From contig DLTY01000047.1 in the NCBI GenBank assembly GCA_002501535.1, positions 1,655 to 27,197 of the forward strand: a stretch of DNA of 25,543 nt, given 5' to 3'. The notes beneath the pieces are model-generated. The model was not told the origin of the DNA. It did no database searches and was given only the letters and a program-made list of their open reading frames with translations. The position numbers and the translations under genes were made by a program. Positions 1 to 7,961 of the stretch are shown one piece after another (position 1 is the first letter of the stretch; each line of letters opens with the position of its first letter). Source of the stretch: a bacterium UBP7_UBA7824. Its GTDB lineage: Bacteria; UBP7; UBA6624.

Positions 1-915
1 GATCACATGGGAATAAATGAATCTGGAGAGGTTTACTGGGGAGCTGATGATAATGCAAGCGGAACAGCGGGGGTCTTGGAATTAGCAAATTATTATTCTC
101 ACATGCCAGCAGAAGACAGGCCTGGAAATTTTTACTTCATGCTCTTTGATGCAGAAGAATCGGGACTTTTGGGCAGTAGATATTTCACCAATAACAATCC
201 TGAGATCATGGAAGAGCTGGATTTCATGCTGAATCTTGATATGGTTGGCAGATATTCCGATAATGAAAAAATACTCATGGGTGGAATAAATAGCTCTGAA
301 ATTTTTGAGACTGATGAATTCTGGTCTGCACTTGTGGATTTAAATCAAAATTTGAATTTTGAAAAATCAACCTTTGGCGATGGTAGATCTGATCATGCAC
401 CTTTTATAGACAAAGGGGTCCCGGCAATGTTTATTTTTACTGGGATTCATGATGACTATCACACGCCAGCTGACACACCTGATAAGGTTGATTATGCGGG
501 TTTGGAAGAGATTGGTAAATTTTCAATATCATTAATCGATCTGATTGCAAGAACAATGGGTACAGATACTTCCCAAGAAGAAGGGGTTATGCCTTATGTT
601 GAAGAAGAAAAAGAAGAAGAGAATATGCCTGAATCTGGATGGAGATCGTGGTTTGGATCAATACCTGATTATGCAGATAGTGATGATTCAGGATATCTAA
701 TTAGTGGAATCACAAAAGAATCTCCAGCTGAAAAAGCTGGACTCCAAGCAAAAGACAGGATCATTAAGATAAACTCAACTGAAATAAAAAATCTAGAAGA
801 TTTCATGTATGCTCTTAACAAATACAAGCCAGGTGAAACAATTAAAGTCAAATTCATTAGAGAAAATGAAGAATATGAAGTCGATTTAACGTTAGAGAAC
901 CGTCAGGACAGATAA
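1..915 (+). CDS. M28 family zinc aminopeptidase with C-terminal PDZ domain (5' truncated)
   Basis: The reading frame is already open at base 1 and encodes Asp-His before the first Met at base 7. That His belongs to the conserved M28 zinc ligand motif (DH-x-G), so the N-terminus lies outside the window and Met at 7 is not the start. Numbered from that Met, the other M28 signatures are ADDNASG (13-19, bridging Asp), the DAEESG catalytic/zinc Glu pair (48-53), NLDMVG (Asp 78) and the HDDYHTPADT zinc His (152). An acidic linker (about 190-208) leads to a PDZ domain (about 225-297) with the usual SPAEKAGLQ-x-D-I core. M28 enzymes remove N-terminal residues from peptides, and the PDZ domain may recruit substrate or partners. 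Exported location is likely but the signal region is missing. The stop lies 11 nt before fabI, so the two may be co-transcribed. Confidence 0.9.
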   Translation, partial: DHMGINESGEVYWGADDNASGTAGVLELANYYSHMPAEDRPGNFYFMLFDAEESGLLGSRYFTNNNPEIMEELDFMLNLDMVGRYSDNEKILMGGINSSEIFETDEFWSALVDLNQNLNFEKSTFGDGRSDHAPFIDKGVPAMFIFTGIHDDYHTPADTPDKVDYAGLEEIGKFSISLIDLIARTMGTDTSQEEGVMPYVEEEKEEENMPESGWRSWFGSIPDYADSDDSGYLISGITKESPAEKAGLQAKDRIIKINSTEIKNLEDFMYALNKYKPGETIKVKFIRENEEYEVDLTLENRQDR

Positions 916-926
916 AATTAAGAAAG

Positions 927-1736
927 ATGGGAATTCTTGAAGGCAAAAAGGGACTGATCGTTGGTATAGCCAATAAGCATTCAATAGCTTGGGGTATTGC
1001 AAAAGCATGTGTCAAGCAAGGTGCCGAATTAGCGTTTTCATACCTGGAGCCTTTTGAAAGCAGGGTTAGAAAACTCGCTGAAGAACTTGGTTCGGATCAG
1101 GTTTTTGAGCTTGATGTCACAAATGATGACCATCTAAAAAACGCTCCCGAAGAGATAGAAAAAAGATTCGGAAAAATAGATTTCTTGGTGCATGCTGTTG
1201 CTATGGCGAAAAAAGAGGAACTTGCTGGAAGGTTTGTTGACACAACAAGGGATGGCTTCAAACTTGCACTTGATGTCAGTGCTTGGTCATTAATAGGATT
1301 AACAAAAGCACTCATGCCAGTTATGGTCAATGACGCTTCAGTCTTGACAATCAGTTATCTTGGTGCAGAAAGAGTCATACCGAATTACAACGTGATGGGG
1401 GTGGCAAAAGCCGCACTTGAATCTTCTGTAAAATATCTTGCAAATGACCTTGGTCCAGAGGAAGGGATACGTGTCAATGCTATATCAAGTGGTCCCGTAA
1501 AAACATTATCAGCTTCAGGCATTGGCGATTTTGGTCAAGTATTAAAGTGGCAAGAAAGTACATCTCCATTAAGAGGCAACCTTACCTTAGATCAATTGGG
1601 GCCAACAGCAACATTCCTGCTTTCCGATCTTTCTGCCGCAATCACTGGTGAAACTGTTCATGTTGATATGGGCTATCACATAATGGGTTCTGCAAGCTTG
1701 GGTGCAATCAAGAGACTAAAAGACTTGGAAAAATAA
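927..1736 (+). CDS. fabI: Enoyl-[acyl-carrier-protein] reductase (NADH), FabI
   Basis: This protein catalyses the last reduction of each round of type II fatty acid synthesis, trans-2-enoyl-ACP to acyl-ACP with NAD(P)H. The 269-residue length is normal. It is an SDR-fold protein with the FabI-specific cofactor motif (GIANKHSIAWGIA, 13-25) and the FabI active site: SYLGAERVIPNYNVMGVAK has Tyr144, Tyr154 and Lys161 in the spacing seen in E. coli FabI (Tyr146, Tyr156, Lys163). RVNAISSGPVKTLSASGI (182-199) covers the substrate loop. The start is ATG with only a weak purine run upstream. It follows the M28 peptidase by 11 nt and converges on the mqnD-like gene 4 nt beyond its stop. FabI rather than FabK, FabL or FabV is clear from the motifs. 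Confidence 0.96.
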   Translation: MGILEGKKGLIVGIANKHSIAWGIAKACVKQGAELAFSYLEPFESRVRKLAEELGSDQVFELDVTNDDHLKNAPEEIEKRFGKIDFLVHAVAMAKKEELAGRFVDTTRDGFKLALDVSAWSLIGLTKALMPVMVNDASVLTISYLGAERVIPNYNVMGVAKAALESSVKYLANDLGPEEGIRVNAISSGPVKTLSASGIGDFGQVLKWQESTSPLRGNLTLDQLGPTATFLLSDLSAAITGETVHVDMGYHIMGSASLGAIKRLKDLEK

Positions 1737-1740
1737 AATT

Positions 1741-2586
1741 TTAAGGTTTTATTAAATCCCAATCAGGCATCTCTTCAATCAAGCCCTTCTCAAAAGCCAT
1801 TTTGAATAAAAGATTAACAGCAGAAACACCTTCGTTACCGAGACTGATTGTCTTGTTGTTGACATACATCTTGATGAAGCGATCATTCTTGTCTTCACTC
1901 AAGCCTCTTCCAAAATCCCTGGCGTAGTCATTCGTTTCCTGGCGGTTCTTTTCGCCCCACACTATACTATCCAAAAGAATCTTTGACATTTTCTTTGCAG
2001 TCCCAGGATCAATATCCTTGCTGATTGCATTTGTTCCCAATGGCAAAGGTAACCCTCCACTTTCTTCATGCCACAGTTCCCCATAATCAACAATCTTCTT
2101 AAACCCTTCTTCCTCGTAGGTTATCTGTCCCTCGTGTATTAAGAGCCCTGCATCGACATCATTATTTTTCACAGAAGCCATGATTTCATCAAAAGGCACA
2201 AACTCTTCAACAAAATTTGATGCAAATATCCTCATGATCAAAGTTGCAGTTGTATGTGGTCCTGGCAATGCAACCTTTGCTCCCTTTAAGTCAGGGAAAG
2301 AAATATCTGAATCCTTATTTGCTATAAGAACCGGGCCATAACCAAGCCCCATAGAGGCTCCAGGATCCAAAACAGCATAACTCTTATATACCTTTGAAAG
2401 CAAATGCCATGATATCGCTGTCATTTCAAGCTCACCATTCAAAGCCCTGTTATTCAAACTTTCAATATCCTCAACACACTCTTCAATATTCAAACCTAGA
2501 TTGTCTATCTTGTTGTTGAGCATCGCATAAAACATAAAAGCATCATCAGGATCTGGAGAATGGCCAATACGAATTGTGTTAGACAT
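1741..2586 (-). CDS. mqnD: 1,4-dihydroxy-6-naphthoate synthase-like protein (MqnD family, futalosine menaquinone pathway)
   Basis: This 281-residue protein has the periplasmic-binding-protein fold used by MqnA and MqnD. The N-terminal GHSPDPDDAFMFYAM (8-22) corresponds to the phosphate/substrate-binding SPCPND-type loop of MqnD. The LLIHEGQITYEEEGF segment carries a His (151) where MqnD has its catalytic His, followed by a GLPLPLG motif. In the family this step cleaves cyclic dehypoxanthinyl futalosine to 1,4-dihydroxy-6-naphthoate during menaquinone synthesis. No other mqn gene is present here, so the pathway itself is inferred. Such proteins are sometimes annotated only as MqnA/MqnD family or ABC-type binding proteins, but the retained His favours MqnD. 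It is divergent from the secreted hypothetical gene (37 nt between starts) and convergent with fabI. Confidence 0.72.
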   Translation of the reverse strand: MSNTIRIGHSPDPDDAFMFYAMLNNKIDNLGLNIEECVEDIESLNNRALNGELEMTAISWHLLSKVYKSYAVLDPGASMGLGYGPVLIANKDSDISFPDLKGAKVALPGPHTTATLIMRIFASNFVEEFVPFDEIMASVKNNDVDAGLLIHEGQITYEEEGFKKIVDYGELWHEESGGLPLPLGTNAISKDIDPGTAKKMSKILLDSIVWGEKNRQETNDYARDFGRGLSEDKNDRFIKMYVNNKTISLGNEGVSAVNLLFKMAFEKGLIEEMPDWDLIKP

Positions 2587-2623
2587 CGAAGTTCAATCCT
2601 ACCCTTTTACAATCTATATTGCT

Positions 2624-3313
2624 GTGAAAAAAGAATTGCTTTGTATGTTTTTGGCATTAACAGGATTTATACCTGCAGGGGAGTATGGACCTGGTGGAAT
2701 CCTTATGCCTGATATCAGTGAATCTGAAGGCCTTGCTGGAAGTCTCTCCACAGATGGTTCTTACCCAGATGGAACCATCAAAATGAATCTGAATTGGAAT
2801 GAAGACCCTTTGACTTGGAATTGGTTTTGGGCAAAAGATTGGAAAGAAGATACTTTTGAAAAATATGGGTTTAGTTTCAGGTATGTTCCATTTGAAAACT
2901 TTTCAAAAATAAAAACTGCATTCTTTGTTACCCCATACTATTGGGAAACAACAAACGAAGGAAGCGCGTCTTCCCAGTTTGGAATCAATATGCAATATCT
3001 AATTGAATCACAAGAGAACATGATGTTTTCATTTGGAACTTCTTATGGTCATGATACGGCTTTTGGAAGCGACAATACTGAAATGGAACCGATTTTTTCA
3101 ATTGGAAAGAAATTTAACAAATCAAAAATAAGAGCAGAATTTAGAGGCGGTGGCGATAAATCATTGCCAAAAAAAACAGCATTTTCAATTGAGCATGACA
3201 TGGGTAAAATTAATATTTGGCTAGCCTACATAACAACAACAAACCTAGACCAAACAATCGAAAATGGAATATCTGCAGGACTTAGCATGGATCTGCCATG
3301 GCCCATTAAGTAA
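2624..3313 (+). CDS. Secreted or outer-membrane hypothetical protein, beta-strand rich
   Basis: I do not recognise this family. I chose the GTG at 2624: the product then begins with a lysine pair and a hydrophobic stretch (VKKELLCMFLALTGFIPAG, first residue read as Met), a good signal peptide. The upstream ATG at 2576 would run into the mqnD-like gene and spoil the signal. The next ATG at 2645 would drop the lysines. The mature protein of about 210 residues is full of Trp, Tyr and Phe in short alternating strands separated by polar turns, as in small outer-membrane beta-barrels or other envelope beta proteins. No cysteine lipobox is obvious. It resembles the gene at 8877-9596 in size and style. 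Its TAA is followed directly by the TTG start of mutY, so the two are probably translated from one message. Confidence 0.6.
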   Translation: MKKELLCMFLALTGFIPAGEYGPGGILMPDISESEGLAGSLSTDGSYPDGTIKMNLNWNEDPLTWNWFWAKDWKEDTFEKYGFSFRYVPFENFSKIKTAFFVTPYYWETTNEGSASSQFGINMQYLIESQENMMFSFGTSYGHDTAFGSDNTEMEPIFSIGKKFNKSKIRAEFRGGGDKSLPKKTAFSIEHDMGKINIWLAYITTTNLDQTIENGISAGLSMDLPWPIK

Positions 3314-4366
3314 TTGGAGACTCGATTCAAAAAACCACTACTAGATTGGTATCGTAAAAACTCAAGAAAACTGCCTTTTAGAGGTTCAAAAAACCCTTGG
3401 AAAATTCTTGTTTCTGAAATTATGCTACAACAAACAACAATGGAAACAATACTGAATCGATATCCATTATTCATCAAGCAATTTCCAACAATTTCATCTC
3501 TTGCAAAAGCCACCGAGCAAGAAGCACTAAAAGCCTGGGAGGGTCTTGGTTACTACAGAAGAATCAAAAACCTTAGGAACACAGCCTTGATATGCTGCAA
3601 AAAGTTTAATGGAAAATTGCCAAAAAAATATTCCGAATTAATTCTTTTACCTGGAATAGGTGAATACACGGCAGCTGCAATTTCTTCAATTTGCCATAAC
3701 GAAAAAAAAGCTGCAATTGATGGCAATGTAACAAGAGTCATTTCAAGGTTTTTTTCAGTAGAAGAAAATGTCAGCAAGAGTATAGGTGTAAAAAAAATAA
3801 AAAAATTAGCAAATAAAATTCTGAATTCAGAATCTCCTGGCGATCACAATCAAGCAATAATGGACTTAGGCTCAATGGTATGTACGCCAAAAAACCCCAA
3901 ATGCCTCTCATGCCCCGTGTCTAAAAGCTGTAGTGGTTTCAATTCTGGCGATGCAACAAAATATCCCATAAAAAATAAAAAGAACAAATCTCCAGAGGTT
4001 GATGTTGCAATAGCATCGATAAAAGAAAACGGCAAGATACTGCTTGTTCAAAGGCCAGCAGGAACCATGTTGGAAGGGTTATGGGAACTGCCTGGAGGGA
4101 AGGTTGAAAAAAATGAATCAATAAAGGAAGCTTGCGTGAGGGAGATAAAAGAGGAGACAGGCATGTCAATCAGGGTTGATCGAAAAATGGGAACGGTAAA
4201 ACATGCATATACACATCTAAAAGTTAGGCTTCATATATTTGAAGCATCTATTAAAGATCATAAAAAGAATGGCAGTAGAAGGCTAATATGGACAAATGTA
4301 AATGAAATCGAGACACTGCCAATTCCTACAGGAACAAAAAAAGCTCTATCTATAATTAGAAAGTAA
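3314..4366 (+). CDS. mutY: A/G-specific adenine DNA glycosylase MutY with intact C-terminal Nudix box
   Basis: MutY removes adenine mispaired with 8-oxoguanine. The start is TTG, immediately after the stop of the preceding gene. The glycosylase core (about 1-215) shows SEIMLQQTTMETI with the catalytic Glu near residue 43, the helix-hairpin-helix LPGIGEYTAAAI, the catalytic Asp in AIDGNVTRV, and an iron-sulphur loop with C-x6-C-x2-C-x5-C spacing (CTPKNPKCLSCPVSKSC). The C-terminal domain (about 225-350) is the MutT-like 8-oxoG-recognition domain, with the MutY-like HAYTH motif. Unusually, it keeps a full Nudix signature (GKVEKN-E-x7-REIKEETGM, fitting G-x5-E-x7-REU-x-EE-x-GU). Most MutY C-domains lack that box, so this one might also hydrolyse oxidised nucleotides. 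The stop overlaps the manC start by 1 nt. Confidence 0.95.
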   Translation: METRFKKPLLDWYRKNSRKLPFRGSKNPWKILVSEIMLQQTTMETILNRYPLFIKQFPTISSLAKATEQEALKAWEGLGYYRRIKNLRNTALICCKKFNGKLPKKYSELILLPGIGEYTAAAISSICHNEKKAAIDGNVTRVISRFFSVEENVSKSIGVKKIKKLANKILNSESPGDHNQAIMDLGSMVCTPKNPKCLSCPVSKSCSGFNSGDATKYPIKNKKNKSPEVDVAIASIKENGKILLVQRPAGTMLEGLWELPGGKVEKNESIKEACVREIKEETGMSIRVDRKMGTVKHAYTHLKVRLHIFEASIKDHKKNGSRRLIWTNVNEIETLPIPTGTKKALSIIRK

Positions 4367-5406
4367 TGATTTTTGTATATTTAATGGCTGGAGGTTCAGG
4401 GTCAAGATTATGGCCACTTTCAGAAACGCACCCAAAACCACTATTAAAACTTCTTCCTAACGGCGAAACGATCCTTGAAGAAACGATAAAAAGGATAGGC
4501 TCACTAGAACAAGAAACAAAAATCATACTTGGCATTAACAGCAATCATGAAAAGCTCTTTAAAAACTTTTTAAAAAGAAAAAAAATTAAAAATATTGATT
4601 TACTTGTTGAGCCTTGTGCAAGAGATACAGCAGCAGCAATAATATATTTTTCGTATTCTTTAAAAAATGGAGAGTATGGAGGCTCTGCTGAAAGCATTGT
4701 TTTAGCAACCCCATGCGACCAAGTGCTGGATGACAATAATATATTTGCGGATGCAGTTACATCCCTATTCAAGCGTGCTAATGAAAAAAAACTTATGACA
4801 ATTGGTATTAAGCCTCATTTTGCAAGTACGCAGTACGGCTATATAAAAACTACAAAAGAAATAACGCCAAATACATTTGAGGTAGAAAAATTTATAGAAA
4901 AACCAAATCAAAAAAATGCTGAACAATATATTAAAGATGGAATGTATTGGAATAGTGGTACTTTTTTATTTTCAGTTGAAAAAATAATCAAAAGCTCACA
5001 GGATTTTTGTCCAGAAGTACTTGAGAAGGTTGAAGAAACGTTCGAAAAATCACAAAACAAAAAAGAGCCTGCTGCATGCTTTTCAGAAATTCCAAAAACA
5101 TCCTTTGACTATGCTGTTGTAGAAAAAGAAGTAAATATCTGCATGTCAAAATGCGACACAAAATGGAGAGATCTTGGAAACTGGAAAGAAGTTGTTGATT
5201 TTTTTAAAGAAAAAGGAGAAATTAAAAATTTGAAATTTGAAGAATTTGTATCAAAAAATAATATTGCAATATCAGAAAAAAAAGTAATCTTCCTGGGGAC
5301 TGAGGATTTAATAGTTATAGATGGTCCTGATGGAATACTGGTTGCCAATAAGGATTCTGCAGCTGAATTAAAAAAATACATCAAAAAAACTAAATCTGAT
5401 ATTTAA
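4366..5406 (+). CDS. manC: Mannose-1-phosphate guanylyltransferase (GDP-mannose synthesis)
   Basis: This protein makes GDP-mannose from mannose 1-phosphate and GTP for polysaccharide or glycan synthesis. The 346-residue protein is the short form without a C-terminal isomerase domain. The nucleotidyltransferase signature is clear: GGSGSRLWPLS (9-19) then PKPLL, where the Arg and Lys contact the triphosphate. The Asp of the usual PADH motif is kept in a variant form (TPCDQVLDD), with Gln in place of His. FIEKPN, YWNSGTFLF and SFDYAVVEK are typical of the GDP-mannose pyrophosphorylase family. The ATG shares one base with the mutY TAA (TAATG). The variant PCDQ motif is the only oddity seen. A related hexose-1-phosphate nucleotidyltransferase specificity cannot be ruled out from sequence alone. 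Confidence 0.87.
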   Translation: MIFVYLMAGGSGSRLWPLSETHPKPLLKLLPNGETILEETIKRIGSLEQETKIILGINSNHEKLFKNFLKRKKIKNIDLLVEPCARDTAAAIIYFSYSLKNGEYGGSAESIVLATPCDQVLDDNNIFADAVTSLFKRANEKKLMTIGIKPHFASTQYGYIKTTKEITPNTFEVEKFIEKPNQKNAEQYIKDGMYWNSGTFLFSVEKIIKSSQDFCPEVLEKVEETFEKSQNKKEPAACFSEIPKTSFDYAVVEKEVNICMSKCDTKWRDLGNWKEVVDFFKEKGEIKNLKFEEFVSKNNIAISEKKVIFLGTEDLIVIDGPDGILVANKDSAAELKKYIKKTKSDI

Positions 5407-5431
5407 GTTATAGAATTTCGGCTAGTTAAAA

Positions 5432-6361
5432 ATGGCAAATTGGTTAATTGTTGGAGGAACAGGAAGGGTCGGAAGACATCTTGTTAAAAGGTTGGCAATG
5501 CGTGGTGAACATGTTATCGTGTCCTCAAGATCTGTTCCTTTGGATAAATCAGAATGGGTACAAGGTGTTGAATTTGTACACAGTGGAGACCAAGACACCG
5601 GAAAGCCGTTTTTAGATGCATGGGAACAATCAGATGTAGTTGTTAATCTTGTTGGAGAAGATATTGCTCAAAAATGGACTCCAAAATCACAAAAGGAAAT
5701 AATGGATAGCAGAGTTAATTCCACTAAAATGATATCTTTCCTGTACCAATCATTAAAAAAGAGTCCAAAGACATGGATTAATGCAAGTGCTGTAGGCTAT
5801 TATGGGTCAACAGGTGATGCCGCAAGTGAAGACAGTGAAAGCGGAGATAACTGGCTTGCAGAAGTTTGTGAAGCCTGGGAAGGCGAGATCAAAGCGCCAA
5901 AAGAGGTAAAAACAATTACATTACGCATTGGCCCTGTTTTGCAAAAGGAAGCAGGTCCTTTCCCTAAAATGAATCTGCCTTATCTTGCTGGATTTGGAGC
6001 ATGGCTTGGGTCTGGAAAACAATTTTTCCCCTGGATTCATGTTGACGATGTGGTAAATTCAATTATCTTTTTGGAGAAACATACAGAATCCTCAGACATA
6101 TTTAATCTTGTTAGCCCTGAGGCAATAACACAAAAAGATTTTTGCATAGCACTAAATGAAGCCTATGGCAGGCCCAGATGGCAGATGCAACCACCAGTGG
6201 CATCCATGATTGTGGGTCAAATAGTTAAAATAGCTCTTGGCAACATGGCTTCACTTTTGCTTGAAGGCAGGGAAGTTTCATCTCAAAAAATAGTTGATGC
6301 TGGTTACAAATTTAAATACCCTACAGCGTTACGAGCATGCAAATCACTATTAGCAAAATAA
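5432..6361 (+). CDS. TIGR01777 / SDR39U1-type NAD(P)-dependent epimerase family protein
   Basis: This is an atypical extended short-chain dehydrogenase of 309 residues, the family that includes E. coli YfcH. The Rossmann start is IVGGTGRVGRHL (6-17). NLVGEDIAQKWTPKSQKEI and INASAVGYYGSTG are family-diagnostic, as are the later IGPVLQKEAGPFPKM and FPWIHVDDVV. The C-terminal part (about 245-309) matches the small DUF1731-type cap found in this family (PRWQMQPP, LLLEGREVSSQKIVDAGY). The biochemical function of the family is not established, though a sugar or nucleotide epimerase/reductase role is often suggested. It sits 25 nt after manC and 7 nt before the YchF-like gene, in a run of five same-strand genes. 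Confidence 0.88.
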   Translation: MANWLIVGGTGRVGRHLVKRLAMRGEHVIVSSRSVPLDKSEWVQGVEFVHSGDQDTGKPFLDAWEQSDVVVNLVGEDIAQKWTPKSQKEIMDSRVNSTKMISFLYQSLKKSPKTWINASAVGYYGSTGDAASEDSESGDNWLAEVCEAWEGEIKAPKEVKTITLRIGPVLQKEAGPFPKMNLPYLAGFGAWLGSGKQFFPWIHVDDVVNSIIFLEKHTESSDIFNLVSPEAITQKDFCIALNEAYGRPRWQMQPPVASMIVGQIVKIALGNMASLLLEGREVSSQKIVDAGYKFKYPTALRACKSLLAK

Positions 6362-6368
6362 TTCCTCA

Positions 6369-7418
6369 ATGTTAAAAATTGGCATTATTGGTCTACCTGC
6401 AAGCGGAAAAACAACCTTGTATCAAACTTTAAAAAACAATAATCCGGACACGCATGGCAAAAATGGAGAAAGCATAACTACAACACCAATAGAAGATGCA
6501 AAATTAGGTGAACTAGCTAAAATTTACAATCCAAAAAAGATAACAAAAACCAAAATTGAACTTTCTGATGGCCCGCCATCTTCGTCATCATCGATAAACA
6601 CAAGAGAAGCAACAAGATTAAGAAACCTAAATTGTTTTTTTGCTGTATTAGATTTGTTCTCAATTGATAAAAAAACAAACATAATGAAAAATTTACATCA
6701 AGACATCAACGCAATAATTGAAGAATTATGCTTACAGGACCTGCCTATTGTTGAATCCTCAATAGAAAAAATTTCCAAAGAAAGTAAAAAAGGGATAAAT
6801 GCAAGATTTCAAGAATTAGAAACTCTAAAAAAGATTAATAAAGAGCTAAACCTTTCCAAACTGCCGGAAATTTCAGAGACTGAAAAAAATTTTGTTAAAG
6901 GTTACCAATTCTTGTCCTTGAAGCCGATTCATTTCATTGTTAACATCCATGAAGATGATATAAGCTCTGATGAATTTATACAAATTGATGCTGGCGTAAG
7001 GGAAAAATGGCCTTATTTAAGTTTTGAACATGCATGCTTGGAACTAGAAAAAGATCTTCAAGATCTGGAAGAAGGTGAGAGGGGGATTTTTCTTGAGGAA
7101 TACAATTTAAATCAACCTGCTTCTGAAACGTTTTTGAAAAAAATCTTCATGATTACAGGAAGGCATTTCTTCTACACAGGGGGACCGACTGAAGTAAGAG
7201 CATGGGATATTCCTGTAAATTCAACAATCCAAGAAGCCGCAGGTGCAATTCATAGAGATTTAGAAAAGAATTTTATTAAAGGTGATGTTTGGCCATCAGA
7301 TAAAGTAATTGAGCTTGGGAGTGAATCTAATGCGAAAAAAGAAGGTTTTTGGAGCCTGCAGGGAAAAGATTACATTGTTAAAAATGGAGATCTTGTATTA
7401 ATTAGGCACTCAGGCTAA
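6369..7418 (+). CDS. Divergent YchF/Obg-family P-loop protein with TGS (DUF933) domain
   Basis: YchF proteins are ribosome-associated ATPases of the Obg group. This 349-residue homologue has a good Walker A (GLPASGKTTL, 8-17) at the N-terminus and a well-kept C-terminal TGS-like domain (about 265-348: GGPTEVRAWDIP, QEAAGAIHRDLEKNFIKGDV, then GKDYIVKNGDLVLIR). The middle is much less conserved. The switch II region, normally DIAGLVKGAS plus the GLGN segment, reads LSDGPPSSSSS, and the base-recognition motif is NIHE (YchF itself has N-x-x-E rather than NKxD). This suggests a paralogue with altered nucleotide cycling rather than the canonical ychF. The last codon and stop overlap the stop of the convergent cobalamin adenosyltransferase gene by 4 nt. 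Confidence 0.82.
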   Translation: MLKIGIIGLPASGKTTLYQTLKNNNPDTHGKNGESITTTPIEDAKLGELAKIYNPKKITKTKIELSDGPPSSSSSINTREATRLRNLNCFFAVLDLFSIDKKTNIMKNLHQDINAIIEELCLQDLPIVESSIEKISKESKKGINARFQELETLKKINKELNLSKLPEISETEKNFVKGYQFLSLKPIHFIVNIHEDDISSDEFIQIDAGVREKWPYLSFEHACLELEKDLQDLEEGERGIFLEEYNLNQPASETFLKKIFMITGRHFFYTGGPTEVRAWDIPVNSTIQEAAGAIHRDLEKNFIKGDVWPSDKVIELGSESNAKKEGFWSLQGKDYIVKNGDLVLIRHSG

Positions 7419-7954
7419 TTCTCAATATTCCAAATACCCTTCTCTTCTCCTCCATTCTTTCTAGCAAGAATAAATAAATAATCAGAAAGCCTATTCAGAT
7501 ATTTACCAATTATTAAATTTACAGATTCAGAATCAGACAAAAGCCAAAAAGATCGTTCAGCTCTTCTTGCAACACATCTAGCTAGATGCAAAAAAGCAGA
7601 AGGTGCTGGCCCTCCAGGAAGAATGAAATTCTCCAAAGGTGGCAAATCTTCACTGGCGATGTCAATATTTTTTTCTAACATTTTTAACTTTTCTTCTGAA
7701 AATACAAAACGCTTATTTTTAGATTCAGGGAAACATAAATCACCACCTATGTCAAAAAGATCATTTTGAATTTTTTCAAGATACTCCTTCGGCTTAGCGT
7801 CTAAACTTATACAAACACCAATAAATGAATTTAACTCATCAACTTCACCATAAGCTACGACTCTAAGATCATGTTTACTAACCCTTTTGCCATCACCCAA
7901 GCCAGTCTCTCCACTATCTCCTTGTTTTGTTACTATTTTAGAAATTCTTGCCAT
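7415..7954 (-). CDS. Cob(I)alamin adenosyltransferase, PduO type
   Basis: This enzyme transfers the adenosyl group of ATP to cob(I)alamin, making adenosylcobalamin. Seen in sequence are the N-terminal ATP-binding motif TKQGDSGETGLGDG, YGEVDELNSFIG, and the C-terminal helical motifs GGPAPSAFLHLARCVARRAER and LNRLSDYLFILAR, all standard for PduO/MMAB enzymes. The start is ATG at 7954, preceded by GGGAGG 10 nt upstream. A longer TTG start at 7972 is in frame but would use the ribosome-binding site as coding sequence, so it is rejected. The resulting protein has 179 residues, normal for the family. It lies 7 nt after proline dehydrogenase, whose last codons contain this gene's Shine-Dalgarno, so translation may be coupled. 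No B12-dependent enzyme is visible in the window. Confidence 0.93.
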   Translation of the reverse strand: MARISKIVTKQGDSGETGLGDGKRVSKHDLRVVAYGEVDELNSFIGVCISLDAKPKEYLEKIQNDLFDIGGDLCFPESKNKRFVFSEEKLKMLEKNIDIASEDLPPLENFILPGGPAPSAFLHLARCVARRAERSFWLLSDSESVNLIIGKYLNRLSDYLFILARKNGGEEKGIWNIEN

Positions 7955-7961
7955 TTTATTG

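Noticed and set aside
7-9. ATG at base 7 as the start of the M28 peptidase
   Set aside because: The frame is open to base 1 and the two preceding codons encode the conserved Asp-His zinc motif, so the gene is truncated by the window edge.
2576-2623. Upstream ATG at 2576 for the secreted hypothetical protein
   Set aside because: It would overlap the divergent mqnD-like start and bury the signal peptide behind 16 extra residues; GTG at 2624 gives a proper lysine-led signal sequence.
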